Assembly: GCA_903940125.1 (NCBI GenBank)
Contig: CAJAJL010000123.1
Span: forward strand, 1-64,000
DNA from: an uncultured Chlorobiaceae bacterium
GTDB taxonomy: Bacteria; Bacteroidota; Chlorobiia; Chlorobiales; Chlorobiaceae
Direction: 5' to 3'
DNA length: 64,000 bases
A program made the position numbers and the translations under genes. The notes below the pieces were generated by a model. The model saw only the letters and a list, made by a program, of their open reading frames with translations, was not told where the DNA came from and made no database searches. Positions within the stretch are counted from its first letter, which is position 1. Each line of letters opens with the position of its first letter. This document shows positions 50,733-61,537 of the stretch, piece after piece.

Positions 50733-53678
50733 TTAATACCCGAAAACCTCTTTAAGCGTTAATTCCCTGACCGTACCATATTTTTTAAGGGTGTCCATAT
50801 CAAGATTGCTTTTTTTGCCAAGGACAAGCATGACCTGTTTTTTGTCGTGGAAATGTTTTCTGTGAAAGGTTGCGATATCGTCCAGACTCATTGCAGGAAC
50901 GTTGCGATAAATGTCTTTCCTGATATCATGATGGTGTCCAAGCCTGAGTGCTTCTTCATAATTGAGCAAGATCTCTGTTCTTGTCAGGCGATTCGTTGAT
51001 TTATCCTGCAGAATGCTTTTTTTGGCCGAAGCAAAAAGTTTTGTCGATTTCGGCATATCGTTCATCAACTTTCTCATTCCCTCCAATGCCTCGGGAAGCT
51101 TGTCAGACTGAGTTCCGATATAGCTGACAATATAGTTCGGCTTTCCTTTCTCTTTCGGAGCCTTGTAGCCTGAAAAAACTGAATACGCAAGAGCTTTTGC
51201 CTCCCTCAGCTCCTGAAACACAACCGAAGACATCCCACCGCCGTAATACTCATTGAAAAGAGTTACAATCGGTGCCATGGAAGGGTTGTAGATATCATCC
51301 TTTGTCAGCATCATAACCTCAGCCTGTGTCATATCATAATCCACAACGTAGACAAGATTATCAGGCTGTTCAAGTTCGTGAAAAGAGTCGGATGCTGGAG
51401 GATTTTTGAACGATTGCGGATAATGACGTACCGAACGCAGCTCGCTGAGTAGTTCTGCAGAGGATGCCGGACCATAGTAGAGAACTCTGTGGCGATATTG
51501 CAGAAGGTTACGAACCTCATCGAGCAGTTCTGGAGAGGTCACTTTTTCAAGCTCCTCATTGCTGAGCACGTTGGTGAATGGAGAGATCGGGCCATATTTG
51601 CCATAATTGATCAAACCCTCGAAAAGAATCTTGTTTTTCGACAGCTTGTCATCGCTCCTTTCTTTCAAGACACCGGCCTTAAGTTTTGCAAGAGCTTCTT
51701 CGTCAGGCTTTGCGTCGACCAGAAGATTTTCAAGCAGCCTTATTGCCGCAGGAGCGTTTTTTCCGAGTCCGGTAAGCCCCAAAGAAACATTATGCTCAGA
51801 AGATGCAACCGAAAAGCTCACACCAATTTTATAAAGCTCCTTGCTGAACTCTGCGTTTGAAACTTTTGATGTACCAAGATAGGAAAGATAACGGAGAGCG
51901 AGATCGAGCTTCCTGCTGTTGTTATTGCCGATATCAAACACGTAATAGAGCGAAAAAAGCTCGTCTTCACGGTTTTGCAGATAGTGCAGTTTTATCGATG
52001 GATTAACTTCCAGAAAGGTGATATCCTTCTTGTAGTCAACAAAAGCAGGTTCTAGTTTGTTGGATTTCAAGGCAAGTACTTTTTCAGCAAAGGGTGATGA
52101 GGCATCCCTGTTCACCTTCAGCGGTGTAATCGGAGGTTTCTGAATTTTAGCTTCGCTTACAGCCTTGCCATTTTCCTTGTAGACAGCGACATAATTTGAG
52201 CCATAATGTTGCCGGGCAAAGGCAACAAGATCATTCTTTGTAATTTTCTGAAGCCGTTCAAACTGGCTGACGTGATGCGACCACTCCATACCCGATGTAT
52301 ATGCACTGACATACGTATCGACTCGTCCATGACTGATTTCATAAAGTCTCTGCTGATCAATTTTCATATCATTGATTGCCGCGCCCATCAGCCAGTCGGG
52401 AAAGCTCCCCTCTTTAAGCAGTTCAAGCTGTTCGAGAAGCAGCGTTCTGACCTGGTCAAGACTTTGACCTTTCCTCGGTTTTGCGGAAAGAAGATGTACT
52501 GTGTAGTCTTTCATCGCTGCCAGCGATGAGCTGCTTTCAAGCACCTTCTGCTGTTGATTCAGGTTGAGATCAATCAGACCTGCAGTTTTATTATATAACA
52601 CTCTGTCAATAAACACCAGATAATCGGCGTCCGGGCTGTTGATGCCGTTAAAGCGATATCCGATAACAAGTTCTTCAGCTTCAGGCCCCGTAACCTTGAT
52701 AACCAATGGCTTTGTGATCGGCTCTTCCTCTGCCGGAGTGAATACAGGAACTACTTTTGGCTTGAGAAGTGAAAATTTTTCATCAATCAGCTTTATCGCG
52801 GCATCCGGATCGAAATCACCGGCGATACAGAGAGCCATGTTGTTCGGTACATAATAGGTGTGGTAATAGTCGATGACATTTTTTATCGATGGGTTTTTAA
52901 GATGCTCTGCCTTACCGATAGTAGTCTGTGTCCCGTATGTATGTTTTTTGAATAATCCGGCAAACAGGCTTTCCCATATTTTAGTCTGGTCACTGTCCAT
53001 GTTTCGGTTTTTCTCTTCATAGACCGTTTCAAGTTCGGTATGAAAAAGCCTCATGACCGGATTGCGGAACCGCTCAGCTTCGATAGTAAGCCATTGTTCG
53101 ATCTTGTTTGCAGGAATGTCATTGACAAAGACAGTCTGCTCTGTCCATGTATAGGCATTGGTACCCTGAGCTCCTATAGAGTTCAGAAGCTTGTCGTACT
53201 CATTAGGAACAGCAAATCGTGCAGCAACATTGGAAATGCTGTCAATATCCTTGTAGATAGCCGCTCTTTTCTGGCTGTCAGAGGTCAACCGGTACTTCTC
53301 ATAGAGCGCGGTAATTTTATCGAGTTCGACCCGTTCTTTTTCATAGTCAAGAGATCCTAATGCATCAGTACCCTTGAAAAGCATATGTTCCAGATAGTGT
53401 GCAAGTCCGGTTGTCTCTGCAGGATCATTTTTACTGCCTGCCCGGACGGCTATTGAAGTATAGATTCTCGGTTTGTCTTTATATGGACTCATGTAAACTG
53501 TCAGTCCATTGTTGAGCGTATAAATTCTTGTATGTAGGGAGTCTCCAGGAACCGAGGTATATGGATAGTGCGAAACTTCGTTCTTCATGGAAGTGCAGGA
53601 TAATAACTGCAAAAAAAATATCCCGATAATAACCATCGTGATATGGCTGTTCCTGCATAGTGGAAAATTTTTCAGCAT
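50733..53678 (-). CDS. M16 zinc protease, probable lipoprotein
   Basis: This 981-residue insulinase-family protease has two M16 halves. The zinc site HYLEH is at residues 94-98, with the third ligand Glu further on in [13 protein letters not shown] lipobox LLSC puts Cys28 at the mature end, so it is likely anchored in a membrane and acts in the periplasm. I use the ATG at 53678; the track start at 53804 lies inside the BatD-like gene. It starts 25 bases after that gene and may be co-transcribed. Confidence 0.9.
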   Translation of the reverse strand: MLKNFPLCRNSHITMVIIGIFFLQLLSCTSMKNEVSHYPYTSVPGDSLHTRIYTLNNGLTVYMSPYKDKPRIYTSIAVRAGSKNDPAETTGLAHYLEHMLFKGTDALGSLDYEKERVELDKITALYEKYRLTSDSQKRAAIYKDIDSISNVAARFAVPNEYDKLLNSIGAQGTNAYTWTEQTVFVNDIPANKIEQWLTIEAERFRNPVMRLFHTELETVYEEKNRNMDSDQTKIWESLFAGLFKKHTYGTQTTIGKAEHLKNPSIKNVIDYYHTYYVPNNMALCIAGDFDPDAAIKLIDEKFSLLKPKVVPVFTPAEEEPITKPLVIKVTGPEAEELVIGYRFNGINSPDADYLVFIDRVLYNKTAGLIDLNLNQQQKVLESSSSLAAMKDYTVHLLSAKPRKGQSLDQVRTLLLEQLELLKEGSFPDWLMGAAINDMKIDQQRLYEISHGRVDTYVSAYTSGMEWSHHVSQFERLQKITKNDLVAFARQHYGSNYVAVYKENGKAVSEAKIQKPPITPLKVNRDASSPFAEKVLALKSNKLEPAFVDYKKDITFLEVNPSIKLHYLQNREDELFSLYYVFDIGNNNSRKLDLALRYLSYLGTSKVSNAEFSKELYKIGVSFSVASSEHNVSLGLTGLGKNAPAAIRLLENLLVDAKPDEEALAKLKAGVLKERSDDKLSKNKILFEGLINYGKYGPISPFTNVLSNEELEKVTSPELLDEVRNLLQYRHRVLYYGPASSAELLSELRSVRHYPQSFKNPPASDSFHELEQPDNLVYVVDYDMTQAEVMMLTKDDIYNPSMAPIVTLFNEYYGGGMSSVVFQELREAKALAYSVFSGYKAPKEKGKPNYIVSYIGTQSDKLPEALEGMRKLMNDMPKSTKLFASAKKSILQDKSTNRLTRTEILLNYEEALRLGHHHDIRKDIYRNVPAMSLDDIATFHRKHFHDKKQVMLVLGKKSNLDMDTLKKYGTVRELTLKEVFGY

Positions 53679-53703
53679 AAAAACGGGGAATGTATAGATG
53701 ATT

Positions 53704-54666
53704 TTACTCTTCGGAGGTATTTGGGATACGTGCAGAACGGATAACCTCTTCTGCCTTGCGCAGTGACTGGCGGGACTCCTCAGCATCCGGTCGACTATCG
53801 GCAAATTTTACAAGATCAGCCTGAGCGAGAAGATTCATAATACTTTCAAACCCGGCAACACCAAGCTTTTTCAGATCACGCTCAATCTCCTGCGTCACCG
53901 CCTCAAGCGCCCTGATGCGGTAATGCTTTTCAAGAAAGGTGCGCATGATATTGCTAAGCTCTTCATAACATTCAGGTGGCGGCATTCCGGCTGACAGCCT
54001 AGAGCCAAGCTTGCGAAGCTTTCTCTGGGCAACCTGGCCGGGATCAACCTTTTCAGCGCTCGTTCGCACTGAACGCTTCAAAAGAAAAAGCAGCAGCAGC
54101 ACAATTCCGGCAATGCCAAACACCCCAAGAACAAGAGGCAACACTAAAAAAAGGGGAATCAATGGCTTCAACGGTGGTTTGATCGGCCGGAGTTCCCTCA
54201 TTGTAGAATCAGTAAGCGCACGCACAAATACAGCACTTGATGGTTTGCAGACCTCCCTGTTTATGACCTTTCCATCACTGTTTCGAAGAACCACGGTAAA
54301 CGGAGGAATGGGTTGCCGGCCACTGCCGAAATTTGCCAACTCAAACACAAAACGCTCCTGCCGGGTACCCGGCATTACCAGAGCTGACGATTGTTTGCGG
54401 TTGATCAGCTCAAACGGCAGCACAGACAGGCTGTCAATTCCTTCAAGTGCGACAACGTCATCAACCGAGTGGCGCACACCAATAGTGCAATGGATACGAT
54501 CGCCGACAAGAACAGTGTCGGGAGTAACTGCAACTGTTATCGCGGAAACAGCAGTCGTGGCCTCGGCAGGAAATGCGGACGCCATAACCATCGGAAGCGC
54601 AGCAAGCAGCACAACAAGAAGCCACTTGAACGTACCGGATGCAAACCCTTCAGACCTTCCGTTCAC
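53704..54666 (-). CDS. BatD-like membrane protein of the MoxR system
   Basis: The 320-residue protein has an N-terminal hydrophobic segment (signal or anchor, [17 protein letters not shown]), a beta-rich extracytoplasmic part ([18 protein letters not shown]), a strong membrane helix near 180-205, and a cytoplasmic helical domain. This is the layout of BatD or DUF4381-type partners in MoxR operons. The GTG start at 54666 overlaps the DUF58 gene by 17 bases. The family assignment is by architecture and context. Confidence 0.7.
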   Translation of the reverse strand: MNGRSEGFASGTFKWLLVVLLAALPMVMASAFPAEATTAVSAITVAVTPDTVLVGDRIHCTIGVRHSVDDVVALEGIDSLSVLPFELINRKQSSALVMPGTRQERFVFELANFGSGRQPIPPFTVVLRNSDGKVINREVCKPSSAVFVRALTDSTMRELRPIKPPLKPLIPLFLVLPLVLGVFGIAGIVLLLLFLLKRSVRTSAEKVDPGQVAQRKLRKLGSRLSAGMPPPECYEELSNIMRTFLEKHYRIRALEAVTQEIERDLKKLGVAGFESIMNLLAQADLVKFADSRPDAEESRQSLRKAEEVIRSARIPNTSEE

Positions 54667-55540
54667 GATACCGGAAAAAAGAGTTCAGATCGCCGATAAA
54701 GGATCGGTCGGTATCGAGAAAAACCGTATCTATGCGCATACGACGGAGACGCTGCCGAAGCTCTTCATGCTGCCTGGTCTGCTCCTGCCGGTAGCGGGCA
54801 ACTTCGCGGCGACTGCCTGCATCCACCGTAAGACGTAACCCGGTTTCGGGTTCTTCAAGGTCAAGCAGGGCACTCAGGGGGAGTGCTTTGTCGAGGGGAT
54901 CACTGATATGCACCAGTATAAAATCGTGGCGGGAATTAAGTTGCTTCATACCTTTTTCATAGTCACTTGCCACTAGATCAGTTATTAAAAAAATGATCGA
55001 TTGCCTTCTGAGAGTATAGCGGATAAAGGAGAGTGCCGGATTGATATCAGTCTTGCGGTTTTTTGGTTTCAACCTGAAAAGCTCTTCAAGAATGACCAGT
55101 ACATGATCCCGCCCTTTTCGGGGAGCGATAAAAGTTTCAACCTGATCAGTAAAAACAAGAAGCCCAACCTTGTCATTATTCTGGATGGCACTGAAGGCAA
55201 GCACTGCGCTTACTTCAAGTGCAAGCTCTTTTTTGCGGTGCTGTCTGCTGCCGAAAAGCATGGAAGCAGAACCATCAACCACAAGCAGTAGAGTCCTTTC
55301 TCGCTCCTCGGTAAAAAGCTTGACATACAATTCATACTTGCGGGCAGAAGTATTCCAGTCTATCGCACGGACATCATCACCGTACTGATACTCCCTGACA
55401 TTGCTGAACTCGATCCCTTTCCCTTTAAACGAAGAGTGGTACTCACCACTGAACTGCTCACTGGCCATGCGTTTCGATCGAATTTCAACGCGTCTTATGA
55501 TTTTCTGAAGCTCTTTAAGATTCTCTTTATTCCTTTCCAT
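54650..55540 (-). CDS. DUF58 domain protein
   Basis: This 296-residue cytosolic protein has the DUF58 core (GEYHSSFKGKGIEFSNVREYQYGDDVRAIDWNTSAR) followed by a degenerate VWA fold (LLVVDGSASMLFG). Proteins of this family are encoded next to MoxR ATPases, and their role is probably in the assembly or maturation of the system's partners. I use the ATG at 55540, with GGAG six bases upstream, instead of the GTG at 55552. Confidence 0.9.
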   Translation of the reverse strand: MERNKENLKELQKIIRRVEIRSKRMASEQFSGEYHSSFKGKGIEFSNVREYQYGDDVRAIDWNTSARKYELYVKLFTEERERTLLLVVDGSASMLFGSRQHRKKELALEVSAVLAFSAIQNNDKVGLLVFTDQVETFIAPRKGRDHVLVILEELFRLKPKNRKTDINPALSFIRYTLRRQSIIFLITDLVASDYEKGMKQLNSRHDFILVHISDPLDKALPLSALLDLEEPETGLRLTVDAGSRREVARYRQEQTRQHEELRQRLRRMRIDTVFLDTDRSFIGDLNSFFRYRERKV

Positions 55541-55614
55541 GAATAACTCCACTCATTGTTCTGCCTTCTACAGTTCATTCAGAGGTTCCCCTGCACCACA
55601 CCGTAAAATCGGTA

Positions 55615-56613
55615 TCAGGGAACCTGAACGTGCTGAAGAATCTGGCGGATAATATCATCAGGCTTTATGTTGTCAGCCTCAGCTTCATATCCCGGTCTGA
55701 TACGATGCCGGAGGGTATCGTAGGCTATGGCCTTCACATCTTCAGGAGTTATGTACGGCCGATGCTGCAGAAAGGCATGAGCCTTGGATGCAAGAAGAAG
55801 AAAAATTGAGGCCCTTGGAGAGGCTCCGTACTCAATCATTGCTTCCAGGGAGGCTATACCGTACTGTGCAGGTTTTCTGCTTGCAACAACAAGATCAACA
55901 ATGTAACGCTGCACTCTCGGATCTACATAAATCAGATCAATCAATGCTCTTGCCCTGGCAATGTCATCAGGCTGCACAACCGGAATTATTGGTGCCGCGA
56001 TCGCATTAGTGGCAGATTGCAGCATGATATCAAGCTCCTCGTCATAAGATGGATAATCGACCAGAACCTTCATCATAAACCGGTCCACCTGAGCTTCCGG
56101 CAAAACATAGGTTCCTTCATGCTCGATGGGATTCTGTGTCGCCAGAACTAAAAACGGCTCCTGCAGGGGAAAAGTCTTGGTGCCGATGGTGACCTGGCGC
56201 TCCTGCATAGCTTCAAGCAACGCAGACTGTACCTTGGCCGGCGAACGGTTGATTTCATCAGCAAGGATGACATTCGCAAAAACCGGACCTTTGCGGGGAT
56301 AGAACTCCAGATCTTTTGGATTGTAGATCATCGTCCCGATAAGATCGGCAGGCAGCATATCGGGGGTAAACTGTATGCGCTGAAACTTCAGATTCATGGC
56401 TGCAGCAAACGTCCTGATGATAAGCGTTTTTGCCAGTCCAGGTACACCCTCAAGCAGTACATGACCATTAACCAGCATAGCAATGAAGATCCTTCTGATC
56501 ACGTCATGCTGGCCAATAACCCGACGTGACAGCTGTTCCTCCGCCTTTTCAATAAAACGGGAGGCTTCCGTTATCCGCGTTCCCAGTTCTTCAAGTTCGA
56601 CTGCATGTTTCAT
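55615..56613 (-). CDS. MoxR-family AAA+ ATPase
   Basis: This 332-residue chaperone-like AAA+ ATPase has Walker A GVPGLAKT (56-63), Walker B VILADEINRSPAKVQSALLEAMQE and the sensor ATQNP. I use the ATG at 56613 with AGGAGG four bases ahead; the track start at 56679 has no such support. It heads the MoxR-DUF58-BatD-like operon. Known MoxR proteins act with VWA partners, and two such proteins are encoded at 45.4-47.5 kb. Confidence 0.94.
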   Translation of the reverse strand: MKHAVELEELGTRITEASRFIEKAEEQLSRRVIGQHDVIRRIFIAMLVNGHVLLEGVPGLAKTLIIRTFAAAMNLKFQRIQFTPDMLPADLIGTMIYNPKDLEFYPRKGPVFANVILADEINRSPAKVQSALLEAMQERQVTIGTKTFPLQEPFLVLATQNPIEHEGTYVLPEAQVDRFMMKVLVDYPSYDEELDIMLQSATNAIAAPIIPVVQPDDIARARALIDLIYVDPRVQRYIVDLVVASRKPAQYGIASLEAMIEYGASPRASIFLLLASKAHAFLQHRPYITPEDVKAIAYDTLRHRIRPGYEAEADNIKPDDIIRQILQHVQVP

Positions 56614-56678
56614 TGCGCCTCCTGATCTTAAGCCTGTTAAGTAACATCTTTTTTGCTCATCCTCCTGCTGCAATAACA

Positions 56679-56906
56679 TTACAGTTTTTTATACAGACCA
56701 TTAAACCCGTAAACCAGCATAATAAGACCTCCAATCAGAGCCGACCATGAATAGATATCGGGAATAAAAAGAATACTGTTAAGGATACCGAAATCGGGCG
56801 CAAGAAGAAGAATCAAGTCTGCACCAACGAGAATCACAAGAACATGAAAAACGCTTACCTTGACGTTAGGTTTGCTATTATTGCCCGGTTTGTTAGCTTT
56901 GCCCAT
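56679..56906 (-). CDS. Small two-helix membrane protein, unknown
   Basis: The 75-residue protein has a short basic N-terminus ([17 protein letters not shown]), then two hydrophobic segments near residues 18-36 and 50-69 with [14 protein letters not shown] between them. I do not recognise a family. It sits upstream of moxR in the same direction, 65 bases away. Its start is only 22 bases from the start of tsaD on the other strand. Confidence 0.6.
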   Translation of the reverse strand: MGKANKPGNNSKPNVKVSVFHVLVILVGADLILLLAPDFGILNSILFIPDIYSWSALIGGLIMLVYGFNGLYKKL

Positions 56907-56928
56907 AGCTCTTTACAAAAATTATATC

Positions 56929-57993
56929 ATGAATATTCTAGGCATAGAAACCAGCTGTGACGAAACATCAGCGGCTGTACTCAGTAACGGTCGGGTACTG
57001 TCAAATGTTGTCAGTTCACAACGCTGCCACTCAGCCTTTGGTGGCGTAGTGCCGGAACTGGCTTCGAGAGAACACGAACGGCTTATTGTTTCCATTACGG
57101 ATTCTGCCGTAACTGAAGCCAATATAACTAAAAATGAACTTGATGTCATAGCAGCTACTGCCGGGCCAGGTCTCATCGGTGCCGTCATGGTGGGTCTTTG
57201 TTTCGCTCAAGGCATGGCCTATGCACTCGGAGTTCCTTTTGTACCGGTCAATCATATTGAGGCTCATATATTTTCGCCTTTTATCAATGAAGGCGACTCA
57301 CATCACGCTCCTGAGGAATCATTTGTGTCTCTGACGGTTTCCGGAGGACATACTTTGCTGGCAGTTGTTGCTCAAGATCTTTCCTACCAGGTTATTGGCC
57401 GGACGCTTGATGATGCCGCTGGAGAGGCTTTCGACAAAACTGGAAAGATGCTCGGTCTCCCCTATCCGGCAGGACCGGTCATCGATAAGCTTGCAGAAAA
57501 AGGAGATCCGGCTTTTCATAAATTTCCCCGCGCGCTTACTTCGCAATCAAAGACAAGCAAAAGCTATCTGAGCAATTTTGATTTCAGCTTTTCCGGGCTG
57601 AAAACTTCTGTACTCACCTGGCTTCAAAAGCAGACTCCAGAGTTTATAGAGCTCCATCTGCCCGATATTGCCGCATCTATCCAATGGGCCATCGTCAGTG
57701 TGCTGGTTGAAAAAACCATCGGGGCCGCCAGAAACCATGGCATAAAAAACGTTTCAATTGCAGGAGGAGTCAGCGCCAACTCTGCTCTCAGAAAAGCCAT
57801 GAAAGATGCATGCGATAAGGATGGCATCACCCTGCATATTCCCCCTGCTGTATACTCTACCGATAATGCCGCCATGATTGCCACTCTTGCCGGGGTCAAA
57901 CTGTCGCGAGGCATGAGAGCAGAGCATTGCTACAATGTAGCACCTTACGCAAGCTTTGCCGCTGGAGCACACAGCAAGGCAGGATTGAAATAG
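56929..57993 (+). CDS. tsaD: tRNA N6-adenosine threonylcarbamoyltransferase TsaD
   Basis: This enzyme forms t6A37 in ANN-decoding tRNAs from threonylcarbamoyl-AMP. It has 354 residues from the ATG at 56929, with [15 protein letters not shown], the metal-binding [16 protein letters not shown] and [10 protein letters not shown]. The track start at 56860 would read into the divergent small gene and was not used. No clear ribosome-binding site precedes it. Confidence 0.96.
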   Translation: MNILGIETSCDETSAAVLSNGRVLSNVVSSQRCHSAFGGVVPELASREHERLIVSITDSAVTEANITKNELDVIAATAGPGLIGAVMVGLCFAQGMAYALGVPFVPVNHIEAHIFSPFINEGDSHHAPEESFVSLTVSGGHTLLAVVAQDLSYQVIGRTLDDAAGEAFDKTGKMLGLPYPAGPVIDKLAEKGDPAFHKFPRALTSQSKTSKSYLSNFDFSFSGLKTSVLTWLQKQTPEFIELHLPDIAASIQWAIVSVLVEKTIGAARNHGIKNVSIAGGVSANSALRKAMKDACDKDGITLHIPPAVYSTDNAAMIATLAGVKLSRGMRAEHCYNVAPYASFAAGAHSKAGLK

Positions 57994-58067
57994 TTCAATA
58001 AATACATTACATTGCTGATCATCAAAAAAAGCTCTGACGATTTTTATTTAAATATCACAACGCTCCT

Positions 58068-58421
58068 ATGCACAATCATATACTCTCTCTGTTTCTCTTT
58101 GCATCTCCTGCTGGAGGCCAGATGCCGAACCAGCTTATTCAGCTTGTCCCGCTTGTCCTTATCTTTATTGTCTTTTACTTTTTTATGATCCGTCCGCAGC
58201 AAAAAAAACAGAAGGATAGAGAAAAAGTACTCGACAGCTTGAAAAGAGGCGACAAAATTGTCACCATAGGCGGTGTTCACGGTACTGTTGCCGGAATCGA
58301 CACCGATAAAAAAACTGTTCTTGTACAGGTATCTGATACAACAAAAATCAAATTTGACCGCACAGCTATTGCCAATATTGATAAACAGGAATCAGGGGAT
58401 AAACTCACGACCAAGGAGTGA
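58068..58421 (+). CDS. yajC: Preprotein translocase accessory subunit YajC
   Basis: This is the small membrane partner of SecDF. It has 117 residues with one membrane helix ([23 protein letters not shown]) and a cytosolic domain with [17 protein letters not shown]. Its stop overlaps the GTG that the track used to start carA. secD and secF are not in the window. Confidence 0.93.
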   Translation: MHNHILSLFLFASPAGGQMPNQLIQLVPLVLIFIVFYFFMIRPQQKKQKDREKVLDSLKRGDKIVTIGGVHGTVAGIDTDKKTVLVQVSDTTKIKFDRTAIANIDKQESGDKLTTKE

Positions 58422-58429
58422 CAAGTATA

Positions 58430-59539
58430 ATGCAGCCAAGACCAGCTAAATTAGTATTAGAAAACGGATCCGTCTATAACGGGACAGCATTCGGGCATAT
58501 TGGTGAAGCAAGCGGTGAAGTTGTATTCAATACATCTCACACCGGATATCAGGAAATTCTTACAGACCCTTCTTATGCCGGTCAAATGGTATTGATGACC
58601 TATCCGCTGATAGGAAATTACGGGATCAATCCTGCCGATAATGAATCAAAAAAAATATGGGCTTCGGCCTTTATTGTTCGTGAAGTTTCGCGAATCTACA
58701 GTAACTACGAAGCGACACAGACGCTTGACGCATGCCTTAAGGATGCTGGCGTCATGGGGCTTGCCGGTATCGATACCCGTAAACTTGTACGGGAGATCCG
58801 CGAAAAAGGTGCAATGAGAGGCATTATTTCTGCTTTTGATGCAAACAATGACAGTCTGCAGGCGAAAGCCAGGAAGGTACCTGAAATGAGTGGCAGTGAT
58901 CTGGTTAAAACCGTTACCGTCAGAGAAAATTATACTCTGGAAAGAGACAATGCCCGTTTTCATGTCGCAGCGTTCGATTATGGCATCAAAACCAATATTT
59001 TGCGGATGTTGCAGGAATCCGGATGCCAGGTTACGGTGCTGAATGCAGAAACCACAGCCGAAGAGGTTATTAAGCTCAACCCTGACGGTGTCTTTCTGTC
59101 AAACGGCCCGGGTGATCCTTCAGCGGTAGGGTATGCCATCGAAACCATCAGAAAACTTACAGAGTACAACCGAACAACAAGGCAACTCCCCATCTTCGGC
59201 ATCTGCCTTGGTCACCAGCTTCTCTCGCTGGCTTTAGGTGCCGAAACCTACAAGTTGAAATTCGGCCACCACGGAAGCAATCATCCAGTAAAAAACCTTA
59301 CCAGCAGGCAGATAGAAATAACATCACAGAACCACGGCTTTGCGGTTACGATGGAGTCTCTCCCGGAATATCTTGAAATGACTCACCTTAACCTCTACGA
59401 CAATACAGTTGAAGGTGTCAGGCACAAGGAGCTGCCTTGCTTTTCAGTACAGTACCATCCGGAAGCCGCACCGGGACCGCACGACTCGCACTACCTGTTT
59501 GAACAGTTCACTGCGCTTATGGATCAGGCGAAAAACTAA
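58430..59539 (+). CDS. carA: Carbamoyl-phosphate synthase small subunit
   Basis: This is the glutaminase subunit that supplies ammonia for carbamoyl phosphate, feeding pyrimidine and arginine synthesis. It has 369 residues from the ATG at 58430 (AAGGAG 11 bases upstream), with the class I amidotransferase nucleophile in [14 protein letters not shown] and the His-Glu pair in [14 protein letters not shown]. The GTG four codons earlier lies against the Shine-Dalgarno sequence and is unlikely. carB is not in the window. Confidence 0.95.
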   Translation: MQPRPAKLVLENGSVYNGTAFGHIGEASGEVVFNTSHTGYQEILTDPSYAGQMVLMTYPLIGNYGINPADNESKKIWASAFIVREVSRIYSNYEATQTLDACLKDAGVMGLAGIDTRKLVREIREKGAMRGIISAFDANNDSLQAKARKVPEMSGSDLVKTVTVRENYTLERDNARFHVAAFDYGIKTNILRMLQESGCQVTVLNAETTAEEVIKLNPDGVFLSNGPGDPSAVGYAIETIRKLTEYNRTTRQLPIFGICLGHQLLSLALGAETYKLKFGHHGSNHPVKNLTSRQIEITSQNHGFAVTMESLPEYLEMTHLNLYDNTVEGVRHKELPCFSVQYHPEAAPGPHDSHYLFEQFTALMDQAKN

Positions 59540-59584
59540 TTTTAACAGTATCTCTTTAATTTATTCAAACCACTTTCTGAAGAG

Positions 59585-60724
59585 ATGAAAAAAAGATTAT
59601 TTACACCAGGACCAACCCCTGTGCCCGAAAATGTCATGCTTCGCATGGCAGCCCCGATTATCCACCACAGGAACCCCGAATTCATGGAGATTTTGACACG
59701 GGTTCATGAGGATCTCAAGTATCTTTTCAGAACGACACAGCCGGTTGTAGTCCTCAGCTGCTCAGGAACCGGCGGTATGGAAGCCTCCGTTTCCAGCATT
59801 TTCAAACAAGGCGACAAGGTCATCACCATCAACGCAGGCAAGTTCGGTGAACGGTGGGGAGAGCTTGTACGAACCTTCACGGGGAACTGTGTTGAAGAAA
59901 AGGTTACCTGGGGCAGTGCCATTCAACCTGAGCGATTGTTAGAGCTGCTCAATGAGCATCCTGACGCCAAGGGTGTCTGTCTGACCCATTCGGAAACATC
60001 AACCGGTACCGCTGCCGATATCCAGACTCTCAGTGCTCTTATTCGTGAACACTCCGAGGCTCTTGTACTTGTAGACGGCATTACTGCGGTTGGAGCTCAC
60101 GAGTTCCATTTTGATGACTGGGGCGTCGATATCTGCATTACCGGTTCCCAGAAAGGTCTTATGATGCCTCCAGGGCTTGCACTGGTTGCCATTTCCGAAA
60201 GAGCGCAGGATATTATTAATGGCCAGAGCGGCAAAACTCAGTACTACCTGAGTCTTAAAAAAGCCTTGAAAGCCCATTCAGGTGACGATACACCTTTCAC
60301 TCCGGCAGTTTCTCTGGTTATCGGCCTTGACGAAGCCCTGCAAATGATAAAGGATGAAGGTATTGAAAATATCTGGAAACGTCACGAAAGTCTGGCCAGT
60401 GCCTGCCGCCAGGGATGCAACGCACTTGGCATGAAGCTGTTCAGCAACTCCCCTTCATTTGCCGTTACTCCGGTGTGGCTTCCCGAAGGCGTTAAATGGT
60501 CAGCATTCAATAAAGCACTGAAGATCAACAACGGCATCACGGTTGCCGCCGGTCAGGATGAGTATAAAGACAAGATTTTCCGTATTGCTCATCTCGGATA
60601 CTACGATGAACTTGACATGCTGACTGTCATCGGAGGCCTGGAAAGGGCGTTGAAGGAGATAAACTTCGATTTTGAAGTTGGAGTCGGAGTCAGCGCCGTG
60701 CAGAAAGCATTTCTTGGGAACTGA
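59585..60724 (+). CDS. Class V PLP-dependent aminotransferase, serine/alanine-glyoxylate type
   Basis: The 379-residue protein matches the class V aminotransferases of the serine-pyruvate, alanine-glyoxylate and phosphoserine group: LFTPGPTPVPENV at the start, SCSGTGGMEAS, LVDGITAVGAHEF, and the lysine in TGSQKGLMMPPGL that forms the Schiff base. The exact substrate pair cannot be fixed from sequence. It could serve serine or glycine metabolism or cysteine-related pathways. It ends at a strong terminator. Confidence 0.88.
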   Translation: MKKRLFTPGPTPVPENVMLRMAAPIIHHRNPEFMEILTRVHEDLKYLFRTTQPVVVLSCSGTGGMEASVSSIFKQGDKVITINAGKFGERWGELVRTFTGNCVEEKVTWGSAIQPERLLELLNEHPDAKGVCLTHSETSTGTAADIQTLSALIREHSEALVLVDGITAVGAHEFHFDDWGVDICITGSQKGLMMPPGLALVAISERAQDIINGQSGKTQYYLSLKKALKAHSGDDTPFTPAVSLVIGLDEALQMIKDEGIENIWKRHESLASACRQGCNALGMKLFSNSPSFAVTPVWLPEGVKWSAFNKALKINNGITVAAGQDEYKDKIFRIAHLGYYDELDMLTVIGGLERALKEINFDFEVGVGVSAVQKAFLGN

Positions 60725-60753
60725 ATCTGAAGCAGGTGTACACATTGCAATAG

Positions 60754-60776
60754 CCGCCCTTCGGGGCGGTTTTTTT
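60754..60776 (+). terminator. Rho-independent terminator after the aminotransferase gene
   Basis: CCGCCC-TTCG-GGGCGG is a perfect 6-bp stem with a stable TTCG tetraloop, followed directly by seven T residues. It lies 30 bases after the stop codon. Confidence 0.92.
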
Positions 60777-60865
60777 ATGCACCTTGAGCTCTCTTTTTCA
60801 ACAGCCTCTTTTCTTTTTCAGACTTTGAATGCAGGTTCCTATCTTTGTAACAAAGCGTTTTCGTT

Positions 60866-61534
60866 ATGATAAAATTACCCGCACTTCTGCTCGTTATCAC
60901 ATTAATCTCTTCCATCCAGGAGATGCTGCGGGACTATCGACTACAATTGCAGGCTAATACCCTGTATGAAAAACATGACTACAGCAGAGCGGAATTGACA
61001 TTTCGACAACTGTTAAGCACCCTCCCTGAAGGGGAAAAAACAAGATCAACCACTTTCAATCTTGCCTGTACCCTTTACATGCAAGGCAAATATGCTGAAG
61101 CCACTGCCATGTTTGCCCACAAACCAAAAAAGGCAGGTGAACACCATGAAATAGAAATAAAATCTCTTTACAACGAAGGGAACTCACTCGCCATGAACGG
61201 TATCGAAACTACCGTGAAATCCCGCAAAATTGCGCTTTTCCGATACTCACTCGATCGCCTCAAATCAGTTCTGCTGAACAACCCGGATGACGGCGATGCA
61301 AAAATCAATTACGAAATTGTTCGACGTTACCTTCATGAACTTGAGGCACCAAAACTCTCATCTTCATCAAGAAAAGAAAACCACAGCAATACACAGCCAA
61401 AATCCGGCATCAGTCAGGATATGGCTAAACGTTTGCTGGAGCATGCACAACAGGATGAATCCTCACTGATGAGGCAGCTTCATCCAAATAAATCAACAGC
61501 GGCAAAAAGCGGCAGCAGCAACAGGGACTGGTAG
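60866..61534 (+). CDS. TPR protein, BatC/BatE-like
   Basis: This 222-residue exported or anchored protein has an N-terminal hydrophobic segment and tetratricopeptide-like repeats (QANTLYEKHDYSRAELTFRQLL, FNLACTLYMQGKYAEATAMF, YNEGNSLAMNGI...). The pattern of paired short repeats followed by a charged, disordered C-terminus is that of the TPR partners in Bat operons. The other Bat parts lie 4-15 kb away on the other strand. It is followed after three bases by the radical SAM gene. Confidence 0.65.
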   Translation: MIKLPALLLVITLISSIQEMLRDYRLQLQANTLYEKHDYSRAELTFRQLLSTLPEGEKTRSTTFNLACTLYMQGKYAEATAMFAHKPKKAGEHHEIEIKSLYNEGNSLAMNGIETTVKSRKIALFRYSLDRLKSVLLNNPDDGDAKINYEIVRRYLHELEAPKLSSSSRKENHSNTQPKSGISQDMAKRLLEHAQQDESSLMRQLHPNKSTAAKSGSSNRDW

Positions 61535-61537
61535 AGC

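Noticed and set aside
54011-54838. 275-residue plus-strand ORF
   Set aside because: It spans the BatD-like/DUF58 junction on the opposite strand, is rich in Ser/Thr/Arg as shadows usually are, and matches nothing.
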